Assembly (NCBI GenBank): GCA_024275575.1
Contig: JAJRYV010000120.1
Location: 1-56,515 of the forward strand
Length of the DNA: 56,515 bases
DNA from: a bacterium
GTDB taxonomy: Bacteria; Zhuqueibacterota; Zhuqueibacteria; Zhuqueibacterales; Geothermadaptataceae
Direction of reading: 5' to 3'
The notes beneath the pieces are model-generated. The model was not told where the DNA came from, did not search any database, and saw only the letters and a list, made by a program, of their open reading frames with translations. Both the position numbers and the translations under genes were made by a program. This document shows positions 26,962 to 35,435 of the stretch, piece by piece; within the stretch, counting starts at the first letter, position 1; each line of letters starts with the position of its first letter.

Positions 26962-29358
26962 ATGAAGTTTAGTCAATTAACAATTTTGCTCTTCCGCACC
27001 GTTCCGGCGCTTGTTCCCGCTTATTTTTTCATAAGTTTCAATTCCGCTGCGGCTTCTCCTTTCGAACCGTACGAGACAAATGAATCGACGGCTTTACACC
27101 CCAAATTATTTTTCCAGGCGAATAAGGTAGAAGAATTACGCCGGAAAGCTCAATCGACCCACAGCGAAATCTGGCAACCGATCATCGATTATGTAACCTG
27201 GCGCTTTGGTGATTCGGCGCCGCCGGCCGGCGCGCCTGATGAAGGGCAGTCGGCTTACCGTAATTATGCCAACCGTCTGCTCCCTTTTGCTTTTTGTGCG
27301 GCGATGACCGGGCTGGATTCGCTGAAAAATTTTGCCAAATCCTATTTATTGAGGCTGGCTTCCTGGCAGCAGTGGGGCAATAACGGCTATCGCGACCTCG
27401 CACTGGCGCACATGCTTCTCGCCAATTCATTGGCCTATGACTGGTTGTATAACGAGCTAAACGAAAGTGAACGCCAGCTTGTGCGCAGCAGTCTCACTGC
27501 CCGGGCTGAACAAATGTACGAAGCCAGCGCCGGGGCGCGGCAAAAAGATTGGGGCAATTGGTGGCGCAAATCCTACGTGCAAAATCATCACTGGATTAAC
27601 AATTCTGCACTGGGTTTGGCCGGTCTGACTTTGCTCGGAGAGGATAGTCGGGCACAAAAATGGATTGATCAGGCGGTCGATCAAATGAAGCGGGTACAGT
27701 TCCTTCTCGATGGCGTCGGAGACGGCAGTTGGCATGAAGGCATGCATTACCAGAGTTACGGGTTGACGCTGTCGTTGCCCTTTCTCCGTTGTTTGAAAGA
27801 TATTCAGCAAATTGATTTATTGCCGGCGACCTATCTGCAAAACTATGTCGACTGGCGAATTTATAATGATTTGCCGGGGTCGACCTCTCCCTTATTTTCC
27901 CACGGTGATTATGAACGGGACTGGGGCAATGCTTATCCGCCACAAAATATTTTACGCTTTATTGCTGCAGAATTCAAGGATGGCTCCGCCGAATGGATGA
28001 CACAACAAATAATCGCTAAAGATGGCCGCTACGCCAATCAGTGGCGGGCGCCTTGGTATGTTTTTGAATTCTTATACTACGATCCGCAAATCGCAGCAAT
28101 GCCGCCAAACGATAAAAAATTAGAACGGGAATTTCCCGATTTTTCCGGGATTATCTGGCGCACAGGCTGGCATGAGGAAGCGATGGTTTTCGGCCTGAAA
28201 TGTGGCGGATATGCAGGCCGTTTTGCAATACAATCTTTTATTTCCGGAACCTGGCCCTGGCAACAGCCCTATTCTGAAAGCGGCGGCCAGCTCAATATCG
28301 GCCACGACCACGATGATACCAACACTTTTTATTTATTCAACCGGGGTAATTGGCTGGCCGGCGAAAGCGAGAGCAACGGCGGTTATGCCACCAGTCTGCA
28401 CAATAGCATCCTCATCGATGGGCAGGGGCAGTACCGCCCGGGAAGTAATTGGAAAGAACCTGCCGCTTTTGTCGAAAGTGCAGGTATGCTGCAGAAACAT
28501 TTTACCAGTGTAAATTTTAATTTTGTTGCAACTGACGCTACTGCACGCTATAAAAACACCGCCGGAATAACCGGGGTCAATCGTGAGGTGTTGTTCGTCA
28601 AACCGGGCTATTTTTTGATTTTTGATCGCCTGACTGCTGAAACGAATCACCAATATACCTGGATCACCCATTTCGAAAAAAATGTTTCAGTCGAGGACAA
28701 CTGGATTCGCGGCGGCGGGGAAAATGGACAAGCCCTGGCTGTAGGAGTCTTGAGACCCCGGGATTTCTCGATCACCACTGGTGATGATGGCAAGCCTTTT
28801 GTCCGGATTAGCTCTGCTCAGCCGATACGAAATGAAAGTTTTGTCACCTTTCTCCAACCGCTCGGCGAGAATAACTGGCTCTCACGACCGGCGATCTCCC
28901 TGATGGCTGAAACGGAAAATGCACGCCTGTTCAAAGTGATCAACAACCTGGGACCGTCATTTGTCGATGAAGTGATCATGGAGAAAAGGAATGCCGGCAT
29001 CAAACCCGTCGCTCACTACCAAACCGATACACATCTCGCAATCGTTCGGCGCGACGGCAGTGGAAATTTATCAAAATTGCTGTTTTATAACGGTAGCTAT
29101 TTAAAAGATGATTCGCGTCAACTGGAACTGATCGCAAGCGAGCGGAACAGTGTTTTTATCGATGTCGATTATGCGCAAAAGACGGTTTATATCCATGGTG
29201 CCGGAAACGGGCAAATCAGAATTTACGGGGCTGATTTAAATGCCGTATATGCCAACGATTCGCCCATCCCCTTTCGCAAGGCAGGACCATTTCTGATTAT
29301 TAATGCCGACAAAGTGGCGCCGGCCGTACCGACCGGGGTTCAAATCGAGGTGCAATAA
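26962..29358 (+). CDS. Heparinase II/III-like polysaccharide lyase family protein
   Basis: A 798-residue secreted protein with a signal peptide (about residues 1-32, ending near AAAS). The N-terminal half is an alpha/alpha toroid with repeated aromatic-rich helices (LALAHMLLANSLAYDWLYNE, VQNHHWINNSALGLAGL, GSWHEGMHYQSYG). The C-terminal half is the beta-sandwich of the heparinase II/III fold, with the metal/active-site region NIGHDHDDTNTFYLF and SLHNSILIDGQGQ. These enzymes cleave uronic-acid-containing polysaccharides by beta-elimination. It precedes the opposing EPS locus, so it could degrade or remodel that polymer or act in scavenging. Catalytic activity and substrate are inferred only. 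Confidence 0.82.
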   Translation: MKFSQLTILLFRTVPALVPAYFFISFNSAAASPFEPYETNESTALHPKLFFQANKVEELRRKAQSTHSEIWQPIIDYVTWRFGDSAPPAGAPDEGQSAYRNYANRLLPFAFCAAMTGLDSLKNFAKSYLLRLASWQQWGNNGYRDLALAHMLLANSLAYDWLYNELNESERQLVRSSLTARAEQMYEASAGARQKDWGNWWRKSYVQNHHWINNSALGLAGLTLLGEDSRAQKWIDQAVDQMKRVQFLLDGVGDGSWHEGMHYQSYGLTLSLPFLRCLKDIQQIDLLPATYLQNYVDWRIYNDLPGSTSPLFSHGDYERDWGNAYPPQNILRFIAAEFKDGSAEWMTQQIIAKDGRYANQWRAPWYVFEFLYYDPQIAAMPPNDKKLEREFPDFSGIIWRTGWHEEAMVFGLKCGGYAGRFAIQSFISGTWPWQQPYSESGGQLNIGHDHDDTNTFYLFNRGNWLAGESESNGGYATSLHNSILIDGQGQYRPGSNWKEPAAFVESAGMLQKHFTSVNFNFVATDATARYKNTAGITGVNREVLFVKPGYFLIFDRLTAETNHQYTWITHFEKNVSVEDNWIRGGGENGQALAVGVLRPRDFSITTGDDGKPFVRISSAQPIRNESFVTFLQPLGENNWLSRPAISLMAETENARLFKVINNLGPSFVDEVIMEKRNAGIKPVAHYQTDTHLAIVRRDGSGNLSKLLFYNGSYLKDDSRQLELIASERNSVFIDVDYAQKTVYIHGAGNGQIRIYGADLNAVYANDSPIPFRKAGPFLIINADKVAPAVPTGVQIEVQ

Positions 29359-29391
29359 ATTGCCGCTCAAAGTCGAGTCGATATCGTCCCG

Positions 29392-29433
29392 ACGAAAGGT
29401 TGGGTGCGGTTGCCGCACACCGGCATCTTTCGT
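29392..29433. terminator. Possible bidirectional terminator between convergent genes
   Basis: Nested inverted repeats: ACGAAAG (29392-29398) with CTTTCGT (29427-29433), and an inner GTGCGG/CCGCAC hairpin around a TTG loop. It lies between the convergent lyase and FemAB genes. There is no strong T run, so the terminator role is tentative. Confidence 0.4.
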
Positions 29434-29441
29434 TTACCGGC

Positions 29442-30578
29442 TCATCGTATCCTGAAAATATTGAGTATTTTTTTCAGTGGTACCGTATTTAAAACGCGGA
29501 TCAGCACGGCATAATAAAAAAAGCGAATGACCCGGTTGGGAATGTATTCAAACGGCCCGGGGTTAGCGACGATATCACCGCCGAAACCGAGTTTAAATCG
29601 GTGAATGGAATTTTGCAGATAATCCGGCAGTGGTTTCCCGGCCAAGGCCAGCTTTGCAGCCAGCGGTGTAATTCCCTCAAAGTCATAATATCGAAACCCC
29701 TGTGATTTTGCCCATTGGATCGCATGCCAGTGCATGTATTCATTCGGTTTGAGGTTTTTTTGGGTTGCAAACCAACCACCGCGTTTGTAAATGATCGTCT
29801 CACCAAAAGTGATGAGCAAAATACCGGACAAGTCCTGGTTTTCGTACTGTGTGATGAATAGCTTGATCTCTTCGTCCGGTTTGAAGTTTTCCCATAATTT
29901 AAGAAAAAATGTCTGTGATTCAGCGGGGAACCCCTGCCTTTGAGCCGTTGAAACGAGCAATTTGTGAAACGTTTTCAAATCCTCGACATCCCCTTCTCTG
30001 ACAGTGATCTTCTGGCGTTCGGCCTTACGCAAATTATAGCGCGTTTTGGGTTTCATACGGGCCAGAATTTCATCATAATCCTGTTGCAGATCGATTAAAA
30101 CTGTAGCTGTTGGTGAAAATGACATAGCGGAAGCGTGGAAACCGGCGTCCAGCAATTGCGTTGTGTAGTCTCTTTCGCAGCGTGGCGGTTGCAGGATCAG
30201 GTGGCGGATTCGCAACTTTTTGAGCTGTGCTTTGAGCTCGCATATAAACATTTCAAATTGTACCGCAGAAAATTCGATGAAGACCGGACCTTTAGGAATA
30301 TAAGCGATGGAACCGGCGAGTTTTAGCGGCAGTGCGCGAAAAAGCATTTGCGCGCCGCCGATGATACGCTCCCTTTTTTTCAAAATGATATGCATTGATT
30401 CCCAGTTCTGCACAGTTTTCACCGCCGCCCAGCGACTTGTCTGTACGTGATTTCCTGCGTCATTTTCCCGAATGAACTGATCCCAGGCGTCCTCTCTGTG
30501 GTTTCGTGAAATATAGATGGAAAACGCATTTGCAACGACAGAATCAAGTGTTGGCGATTGCAGAGCAGAGCTGTTCAT
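29442..30578 (-). CDS. FemAB-family peptidyl/aminoacyl transferase
   Basis: A 378-residue member of the FemABX/GNAT fold, whose classic members transfer amino acids from aminoacyl-tRNA to the lipid II stem peptide. Two tandem GNAT-like halves are visible. Motifs include QTSRWAAVK, MKPKTRYNLRKAERQKI (typical FemX helix), NEYMHWHAIQWAKSQGFRYY and FKLGFGGDIVANPGPFEY. It is the last gene of the EPS operon, 98 bp after the second FemAB/GNAT gene. In XrtA-type EPS loci FemAB relatives are common, but their substrate is not established. Here it may put an amino acid on peptidoglycan or on the EPS amino sugar. No signal peptide, so it acts in the cytoplasm. Confidence 0.85.
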   Translation of the reverse strand: MNSSALQSPTLDSVVANAFSIYISRNHREDAWDQFIRENDAGNHVQTSRWAAVKTVQNWESMHIILKKRERIIGGAQMLFRALPLKLAGSIAYIPKGPVFIEFSAVQFEMFICELKAQLKKLRIRHLILQPPRCERDYTTQLLDAGFHASAMSFSPTATVLIDLQQDYDEILARMKPKTRYNLRKAERQKITVREGDVEDLKTFHKLLVSTAQRQGFPAESQTFFLKLWENFKPDEEIKLFITQYENQDLSGILLITFGETIIYKRGGWFATQKNLKPNEYMHWHAIQWAKSQGFRYYDFEGITPLAAKLALAGKPLPDYLQNSIHRFKLGFGGDIVANPGPFEYIPNRVIRFFYYAVLIRVLNTVPLKKILNIFRIR

Positions 30579-30676
30579 CGATTATCTTTCAAACTGAGTT
30601 GCTGGTTTTGTAGGTTAGATGAAAATTAAATCATGTACACTCGAAAAGATCGCGACATGTTTCCGGTGGGCCAATT

Positions 30677-31735
30677 TTATGTAAAAAAGCGGTAAAGCAA
30701 GTCCCCGGCTTTCTCCGTAATTGCATTGGGAACATCGGCATCGGTCAACAGATCGGTCAACTGCGGTAACAGGCTATGTATTTGCATATCTTTGGCATTG
30801 CCGGCGCCATCAGGCTGATAGCGCAAAAAAGTAATCATTTTTTCTTCTGTGGCATATTTTTTTTTATAGCGCACCAATCCATCCTGTCCCCAGTCGCTTA
30901 AACCCAGGTCGAGGAACTTTGCACCGCATTTTTTGCCATATTGAATACCGTGCCACATCAGTAAATCGTTCGGGCGAACATTTTGCTGCTCTGCGGCAGA
31001 AGCATTGAATTTATAATACAGGCGGTCACGCCATTTAAGAAAAAACACTCCGCCGATAATTTTACCCTTCCATTCTGCCAGTATCAGATCACCCTGTCCC
31101 TTTTCCACAAAGTTCTGCCAGATGTTTTGCAAAAAGCGAAAGGATTGCGCCAGCAAACGATATTTGTTTTTTCTGATTTTCAAGTGCATGTCGAAAAAAG
31201 CTCGCAGATCGTTTTCATTCTCTGCCAGGCGGATGCTGACACCGGCTTTCTCCGCTTTGCGAATGGCACGACGGCTTGAGCTGTGGATTCGGCTATAAAT
31301 GCTATCGAGTGAGTCATCGAGGTCACAGCCATGCCAGTTGGCGCGATTGACCCGCTCAAATCGCGGGTCGGCTTGTGGAATCCGGCAATGCAGGCTGCGC
31401 ACCGAGAAAGCTATTTTTTCGGCAAATAATAAAGCCGTTAATTTTTCCCATTCCACCGGTTCGCGGACGAGGGGGTCGCAAAAATCTGAAAAAGGAACGG
31501 AGACGATGCGGGGGGAGAATATGTCATCAATTTTAACAAACGCCATACCGGCAATGGGTTTTTCATCATCATCGAGCAACAACTTGGCCCGAACGGAAAA
31601 ATCATAGGTTTTTGCCAACACTTCAAGCCACGCCGGTGAATGGAAAACATCAGTCTCATATTGCGTTAGCAAGATATTCCATCTGTCTGATTGCAACGGA
31701 TCAACTTCAATTGCTTTCAATTTTTTTCCTGACAA
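30677..31735 (-). CDS. GNAT/FemAB-related acyltransferase of the EPS locus
   Basis: A 352-residue cytoplasmic protein of the FemAB-like GNAT group (Acetyltransf_6 type), similar in layout to the FemAB proteins of XrtA/PEP-CTERM EPS clusters. Visible: DVFHSPAWLEVLAKTY near the N-terminus, SSSRRAIRKAEKAGVSI mid-protein, LILAEWKGKIIGGVFFLKW, NDLLMWHGIQYGKKCGAKF and a C-terminal DGLVRYKKKYATEE. It is distinct in sequence from the next FemAB gene (29442-30578), so the locus has two non-identical transferases. The donor could be acyl-CoA or aminoacyl-tRNA. It is separated from the ATP-grasp gene by 201 bp carrying a repeat, so it might start a secondary transcript. Confidence 0.75.
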   Translation of the reverse strand: MSGKKLKAIEVDPLQSDRWNILLTQYETDVFHSPAWLEVLAKTYDFSVRAKLLLDDDEKPIAGMAFVKIDDIFSPRIVSVPFSDFCDPLVREPVEWEKLTALLFAEKIAFSVRSLHCRIPQADPRFERVNRANWHGCDLDDSLDSIYSRIHSSSRRAIRKAEKAGVSIRLAENENDLRAFFDMHLKIRKNKYRLLAQSFRFLQNIWQNFVEKGQGDLILAEWKGKIIGGVFFLKWRDRLYYKFNASAAEQQNVRPNDLLMWHGIQYGKKCGAKFLDLGLSDWGQDGLVRYKKKYATEEKMITFLRYQPDGAGNAKDMQIHSLLPQLTDLLTDADVPNAITEKAGDLLYRFFT

Positions 31736-31770
31736 CTTATGGTTTTTAAAAGGATTAACGGTGTTTTCAG

Positions 31771-31880
31771 GTATCTATTCAGCGTACGTTAGAGAGCGCT
31801 CCCTGAGCTTGCCGAAGCGGGACACAACCTCCTGCGGAGCCTGGCTTCTTCAAGTCCAGCCACCGTTGGATATAGAATCT
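31771..31880. repeat. Small intergenic repeat, copy B
   Basis: Starts GTATCTATTCAGCGTACG and carries CCCTGAGCTTGCCGAAG. Its left 50 bp align with copy A at 23283 (about 80% identity with two small gaps); the right half has diverged. It lies in the only long gap inside the distal EPS operon. No coding capacity. Confidence 0.55.
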
Positions 31881-31936
31881 TTTTCAAGCTACGAAAAGTC
31901 GGCTAAAACAGACTCTATTTTTTTTCGCAATCAAAA

Positions 31937-33211
31937 TCAGCGAAAGTCATTGCTGCCCCGTTCTTTTTTCGAAAAAAAGACCGGCATGGCATTTTTAATC
32001 GCAGCAAAAAATGGCGCGGGATCGTCTTTCGAAAAAATAGCATAGATTTTGGGGCCGCTAACCGAGTGCCACCATTGGCGCAAGGATAAGTCCCCGCGTT
32101 TCCAGTGATACAATGCGGCCTGTAAATCACGCAATTCATGTATCCATTTCCGCCCCACCAGCGACCCGGCAGCGCCGGCTGGCAGCGGTAATTTCAAAGC
32201 ATGACAATACATGCTGTAAATGAGTTCTACCCCGGCGGCTTCAGCCATGCAGGAACGGCCGGTGGGCCGCCCGACGTTGGTTTCGATGATCAGATATCGA
32301 CCGCTGTTTTCATCACGTTTCATCTCCAGGTAGCCCAACCCGGTAAACTGAAATTTTTTAAACAATGCGTGAGTGATCTCGACGACTCTCTCGTCAGTGC
32401 ATTCCTCAGCGAGGCAGGCTTGCCCGGTCTGTGGCAGCCATTGCCGCAATTTACGCGAAGTGAATGTGACCAGCGCTTCAGATTGTTCATCAAAATAACA
32501 GTTGCAGGTGAAATGATTTTCATCCGGCCCGACGATCCATTGTTGGGCGATCAAAATATCTGTCCATTGATGATAATGGTCGAATAACGACAGTAAAGCC
32601 CGGGCGTCATCAGCTCTGACCGCTTTCACTTTTGTATGGCTCGTCCAGCTTTCCGGGCGCCAGGGCGGCTTGAGCAAGCATGGATAAATCATTTTCCGTG
32701 CTGCCTGTTCTGCGTCTTTACGGTTTCTGAGCACCATCGTCTGCGGCACCGGCAATCCCAGTTCTGCAGCGCACTGATAAAAAACGACTTTATCGACCAG
32801 CGATTCGATCACCGCATGCGCCGGCATGACGATGTAATACCAGTTTTCTAACCTGTGTCGCTGCCGGGAAATATGCAGCACGTTTTTATCCTGACAGGGG
32901 AAAAGCACAGCTTTTTTCCCCAACAGCGGGCCCAGTTCCACAAGCAGTTCGATCAAAGCTTCACTTGTAGTATCAGCAAAAAAAATCTCCCGGCAACTGT
33001 TGGTTTTACAGCAGTGATAATCGGCATCTTTGGCGATGCCGATAACCGAAACACCGTGTCCGGCGAGAATTCGGGCGGTACTCAATCCTTGCAGGCAGTC
33101 CAGACCGATGACGACGGCAACAGCCTTCTCCTCGCTGGAAAAATCGATTCGTTTCTCATTTGAAAACTTTGTGGATAAGTTTTTTGAAAAGGGTGCCATT
33201 TTCAATTTCAC
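31937..33211 (-). CDS. ATP-grasp carboxylate-amine ligase-like protein
   Basis: A 424-residue ATP-grasp protein that should join a carboxylate to an amine using ATP. The N-terminal part is Rossmann-like (AVVIGLDCLQGLSTARIL). The ATP-grasp core follows: SLVDKVVFYQCAAELGLPVPQ, YPCLLKPPWRP (ATP-binding Lys) and GYLEMKRDENSGRYLIIETN with the metal-binding Glu/Asn. The start is a GTG at 33211; an ATG at 33199 is an alternative, and neither has a clear Shine-Dalgarno. It sits between a GT4 gene and the two FemAB-like genes. This suggests it activates or couples an amino acid for decoration of the polysaccharide. The exact substrate is unknown. Confidence 0.8.
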   Translation of the reverse strand: MKLKMAPFSKNLSTKFSNEKRIDFSSEEKAVAVVIGLDCLQGLSTARILAGHGVSVIGIAKDADYHCCKTNSCREIFFADTTSEALIELLVELGPLLGKKAVLFPCQDKNVLHISRQRHRLENWYYIVMPAHAVIESLVDKVVFYQCAAELGLPVPQTMVLRNRKDAEQAARKMIYPCLLKPPWRPESWTSHTKVKAVRADDARALLSLFDHYHQWTDILIAQQWIVGPDENHFTCNCYFDEQSEALVTFTSRKLRQWLPQTGQACLAEECTDERVVEITHALFKKFQFTGLGYLEMKRDENSGRYLIIETNVGRPTGRSCMAEAAGVELIYSMYCHALKLPLPAGAAGSLVGRKWIHELRDLQAALYHWKRGDLSLRQWWHSVSGPKIYAIFSKDDPAPFFAAIKNAMPVFFSKKERGSNDFR

Positions 33212-33219
33212 TGCTTAGT

Positions 33220-34446
33220 TCAGGTGTCTGCGCTTGAAAACCGGGGTTTGCCGTTGCATAACCTCGCATAAGCGTCAGTCAGATTACCTTCCTGAAATTG
33301 CCATGCAAGTTTCGTTTCAATGCGCTGCCGGCCGATTTTGCCCATTATTTCCCGCTTGCCGGGATCATCCATCAAGGCCGCGATACAACGCGCCATCGCT
33401 GCCGGATCGTTGGGTTCGGCATAAATTGCCGCCTCTGCGGCGGTGAATTGATGCTCTTTCAGCCGGAAAGCAACGATGGGTTTGGCCAGTGCCATGTATT
33501 CCATCATTTTGATCATTGTCGAACGATTGGTAAAATCGTTTTTCGGGTCCGGGTCGATGCAAATATTGGTGGTGGAAAGATAGCGCAGCATATCGGTGTC
33601 GGGAATGAAACCTGTAAACCGGATGTAGTTGTCAAGTCGCAAGCCTTGTGCAAGTTTTTTAAGCCCCGGCCAGGCGTCTCCCTCGCCGATGATAACGCAA
33701 TAAAAATCGCTTCTTTTCAGATCATTGGCCAGACAGTGCACAGCATGGATCAAATTATCGACGCCATCGTGATGGCCCATTTCGCCGACGAATCCGAGAA
33801 TGATTTTGCCGCTCGCTTTGAGTTCGGCATCCGGTTCTGCGAGACGCAGGCGTTTGAGCTCAGGGCCATTGCGCACGATGGAAATATTCTCCGCAGCAAC
33901 ACCGCCACGATCAATGGCGATTTGCCGGTACGATTCGTTCGTCGAAATGACGTGATCTGCCAGCCGGAAAGTCAACTTTTCCAGCGCGAGCAAAGCTTTA
34001 TAGATCTGTTTATTGCCCTCTCCGGAAAAACGGGCATAATACATCTCCGGTGATAAATCGTGGTGATCGAAAATAAAACGCACACCGAAAAGCTTGTAAA
34101 ATGCTGCAATAAAAACAAATGTATCGGGCGGATTGTGGGCGTGGAGGTAATCAAAACCATTTTTATAGCACACATAAATGGAAAGGACAACCGCTGCCAG
34201 CATAGAATAACCATATTCCCAAATATATCCGAACAAACCATCCGCCTGCAGCGGTTCGGGATAGCGAAAGGCCTGCACGCCATCGATGGTTTCCCGCCAC
34301 GGCTGTGTTTTGCGTCCGGGGCTGATAATCGAAACCTGATAACCGGCTGCGATCAGTGTTTGGGCCTCCCGGCGAACGCGCCCGTCATGTGGATAGGGGT
34401 TGTTTTCCAGCAGCATTAATATTCTTTTCCCAGTCCTTTTTTTCAT
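33220..34446 (-). CDS. GT4 family glycosyltransferase
   Basis: A 408-residue GT-B fold glycosyltransferase of family 4. N-terminal domain: MLLENNPYPHDGRVRREAQTL and YDYLHAHNPPDTF-like NGFDYLHAHNPPDTFVF. C-terminal donor domain: IILGFVGEMGHHDGVDNLI, YCVIIGEGDAWPGLKKLA and the EX7E region MEYMALAKPIVAF. The start is the ATG at 34446, with GAGGA 5 nt upstream; a TTG one codon earlier is less likely. It adds one sugar of the EPS repeat on the cytoplasmic side. Donor and acceptor cannot be told from sequence. Confidence 0.9.
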   Translation of the reverse strand: MKKRTGKRILMLLENNPYPHDGRVRREAQTLIAAGYQVSIISPGRKTQPWRETIDGVQAFRYPEPLQADGLFGYIWEYGYSMLAAVVLSIYVCYKNGFDYLHAHNPPDTFVFIAAFYKLFGVRFIFDHHDLSPEMYYARFSGEGNKQIYKALLALEKLTFRLADHVISTNESYRQIAIDRGGVAAENISIVRNGPELKRLRLAEPDAELKASGKIILGFVGEMGHHDGVDNLIHAVHCLANDLKRSDFYCVIIGEGDAWPGLKKLAQGLRLDNYIRFTGFIPDTDMLRYLSTTNICIDPDPKNDFTNRSTMIKMMEYMALAKPIVAFRLKEHQFTAAEAAIYAEPNDPAAMARCIAALMDDPGKREIMGKIGRQRIETKLAWQFQEGNLTDAYARLCNGKPRFSSADT

Positions 34447-34516
34447 CAATTCCTCACCGGGGTTCCGGGGATTATAGCCCGGTATATTTTCGTAAAATTT
34501 GGTTTGTGGCGCGTTT

Positions 34517-35422
34517 TCAGCATCGCGGTTTCCGGTACACGATGGTCAAAATTGTGCATTCAAGGTCCTCCTGCGAATAATGCTGATATCGCGGCCGAAT
34601 TTTAATGTGCCCGATATCGTGGCTCTCGCACAGTTTTTCGAGAAATTCAAAACCGTTTTTTTCAAATAGCGCAAGCCAGTCCGACATCTGCAACCGGTTG
34701 ATGTATTGCACCTCGTTTTCATAAAACAATTTCCAGGTGAATTCGGAAAACTGCATATATTTCTTTTTCGATTCTTTTTTGTCGTAATGCGTGTGGTGGT
34801 CATCGATGCCGATCTGATGAATGGAAATTCCACCCGGTTTTAAAATGCGGTAAATCTCCTGCACACTGTTTTCAAAATTTTTAACATGCTCCATCACGTG
34901 AAAGCTGTAGACACAATCGAATGAACTGTCGGCAAAACCTGCGAGGGAGCCTTCTTTTTCGATGATGTACTGCATTTGCAGCAATGTATACAGTTCGGTG
35001 AAATTCTTCGTCGCAAGCATATTTTCGATCTTTGCCTGCTCCGGCTCGTAATTGCCGGTTTCGCTGCGAAGCTTTTGCTGCAGTTTGCGCAAATAAACCT
35101 GCAATACACCGAACTGGCGGTTATCCCAAATATCGAATAGTGTCGTTTGCACCGGATAAAAAAGGCTGAAATAGATGGCATACCAGTGAAACCAGCCGGT
35201 GCCGATTTCGAGAAAGCGGCTGTCCGGTGAAAAATCGAGATGTTTTTTGCAGAGGGTTATGAACAAATTACCGCGTTCGATATAACCGTTAAAGCGGTGG
35301 GTTTTAACGCGCATACGCTTTTTTTTGCCCAGCGTATTGCCCAGCTTGCGGTATATTTTTTTCGTCGTTTCGTTTATCGAGAACACTTTTAATGCCAGAG
35401 CGGCAGATACATATCGCAGCAT
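34517..35422 (-). CDS. Class I SAM-dependent methyltransferase
   Basis: A 301-residue protein with a Rossmann methyltransferase core. The SAM-binding motif I is FLEIGTGWFHWYAIYFS near residue 70, and the later motif is FDCVYSFHVMEHVKNFENSV followed by IYRILKPGGISIHQIG, as in Methyltransf_11 proteins. It starts 13 bp after the toroid protein gene, within the EPS operon. It probably methylates a sugar hydroxyl or carboxyl of the repeat unit or caps the chain. A catalytic assignment beyond SAM dependence is not supported. Confidence 0.85.
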   Translation of the reverse strand: MLRYVSAALALKVFSINETTKKIYRKLGNTLGKKKRMRVKTHRFNGYIERGNLFITLCKKHLDFSPDSRFLEIGTGWFHWYAIYFSLFYPVQTTLFDIWDNRQFGVLQVYLRKLQQKLRSETGNYEPEQAKIENMLATKNFTELYTLLQMQYIIEKEGSLAGFADSSFDCVYSFHVMEHVKNFENSVQEIYRILKPGGISIHQIGIDDHHTHYDKKESKKKYMQFSEFTWKLFYENEVQYINRLQMSDWLALFEKNGFEFLEKLCESHDIGHIKIRPRYQHYSQEDLECTILTIVYRKPRC

Positions 35423-35435
35423 ATTTTTTTAAATC

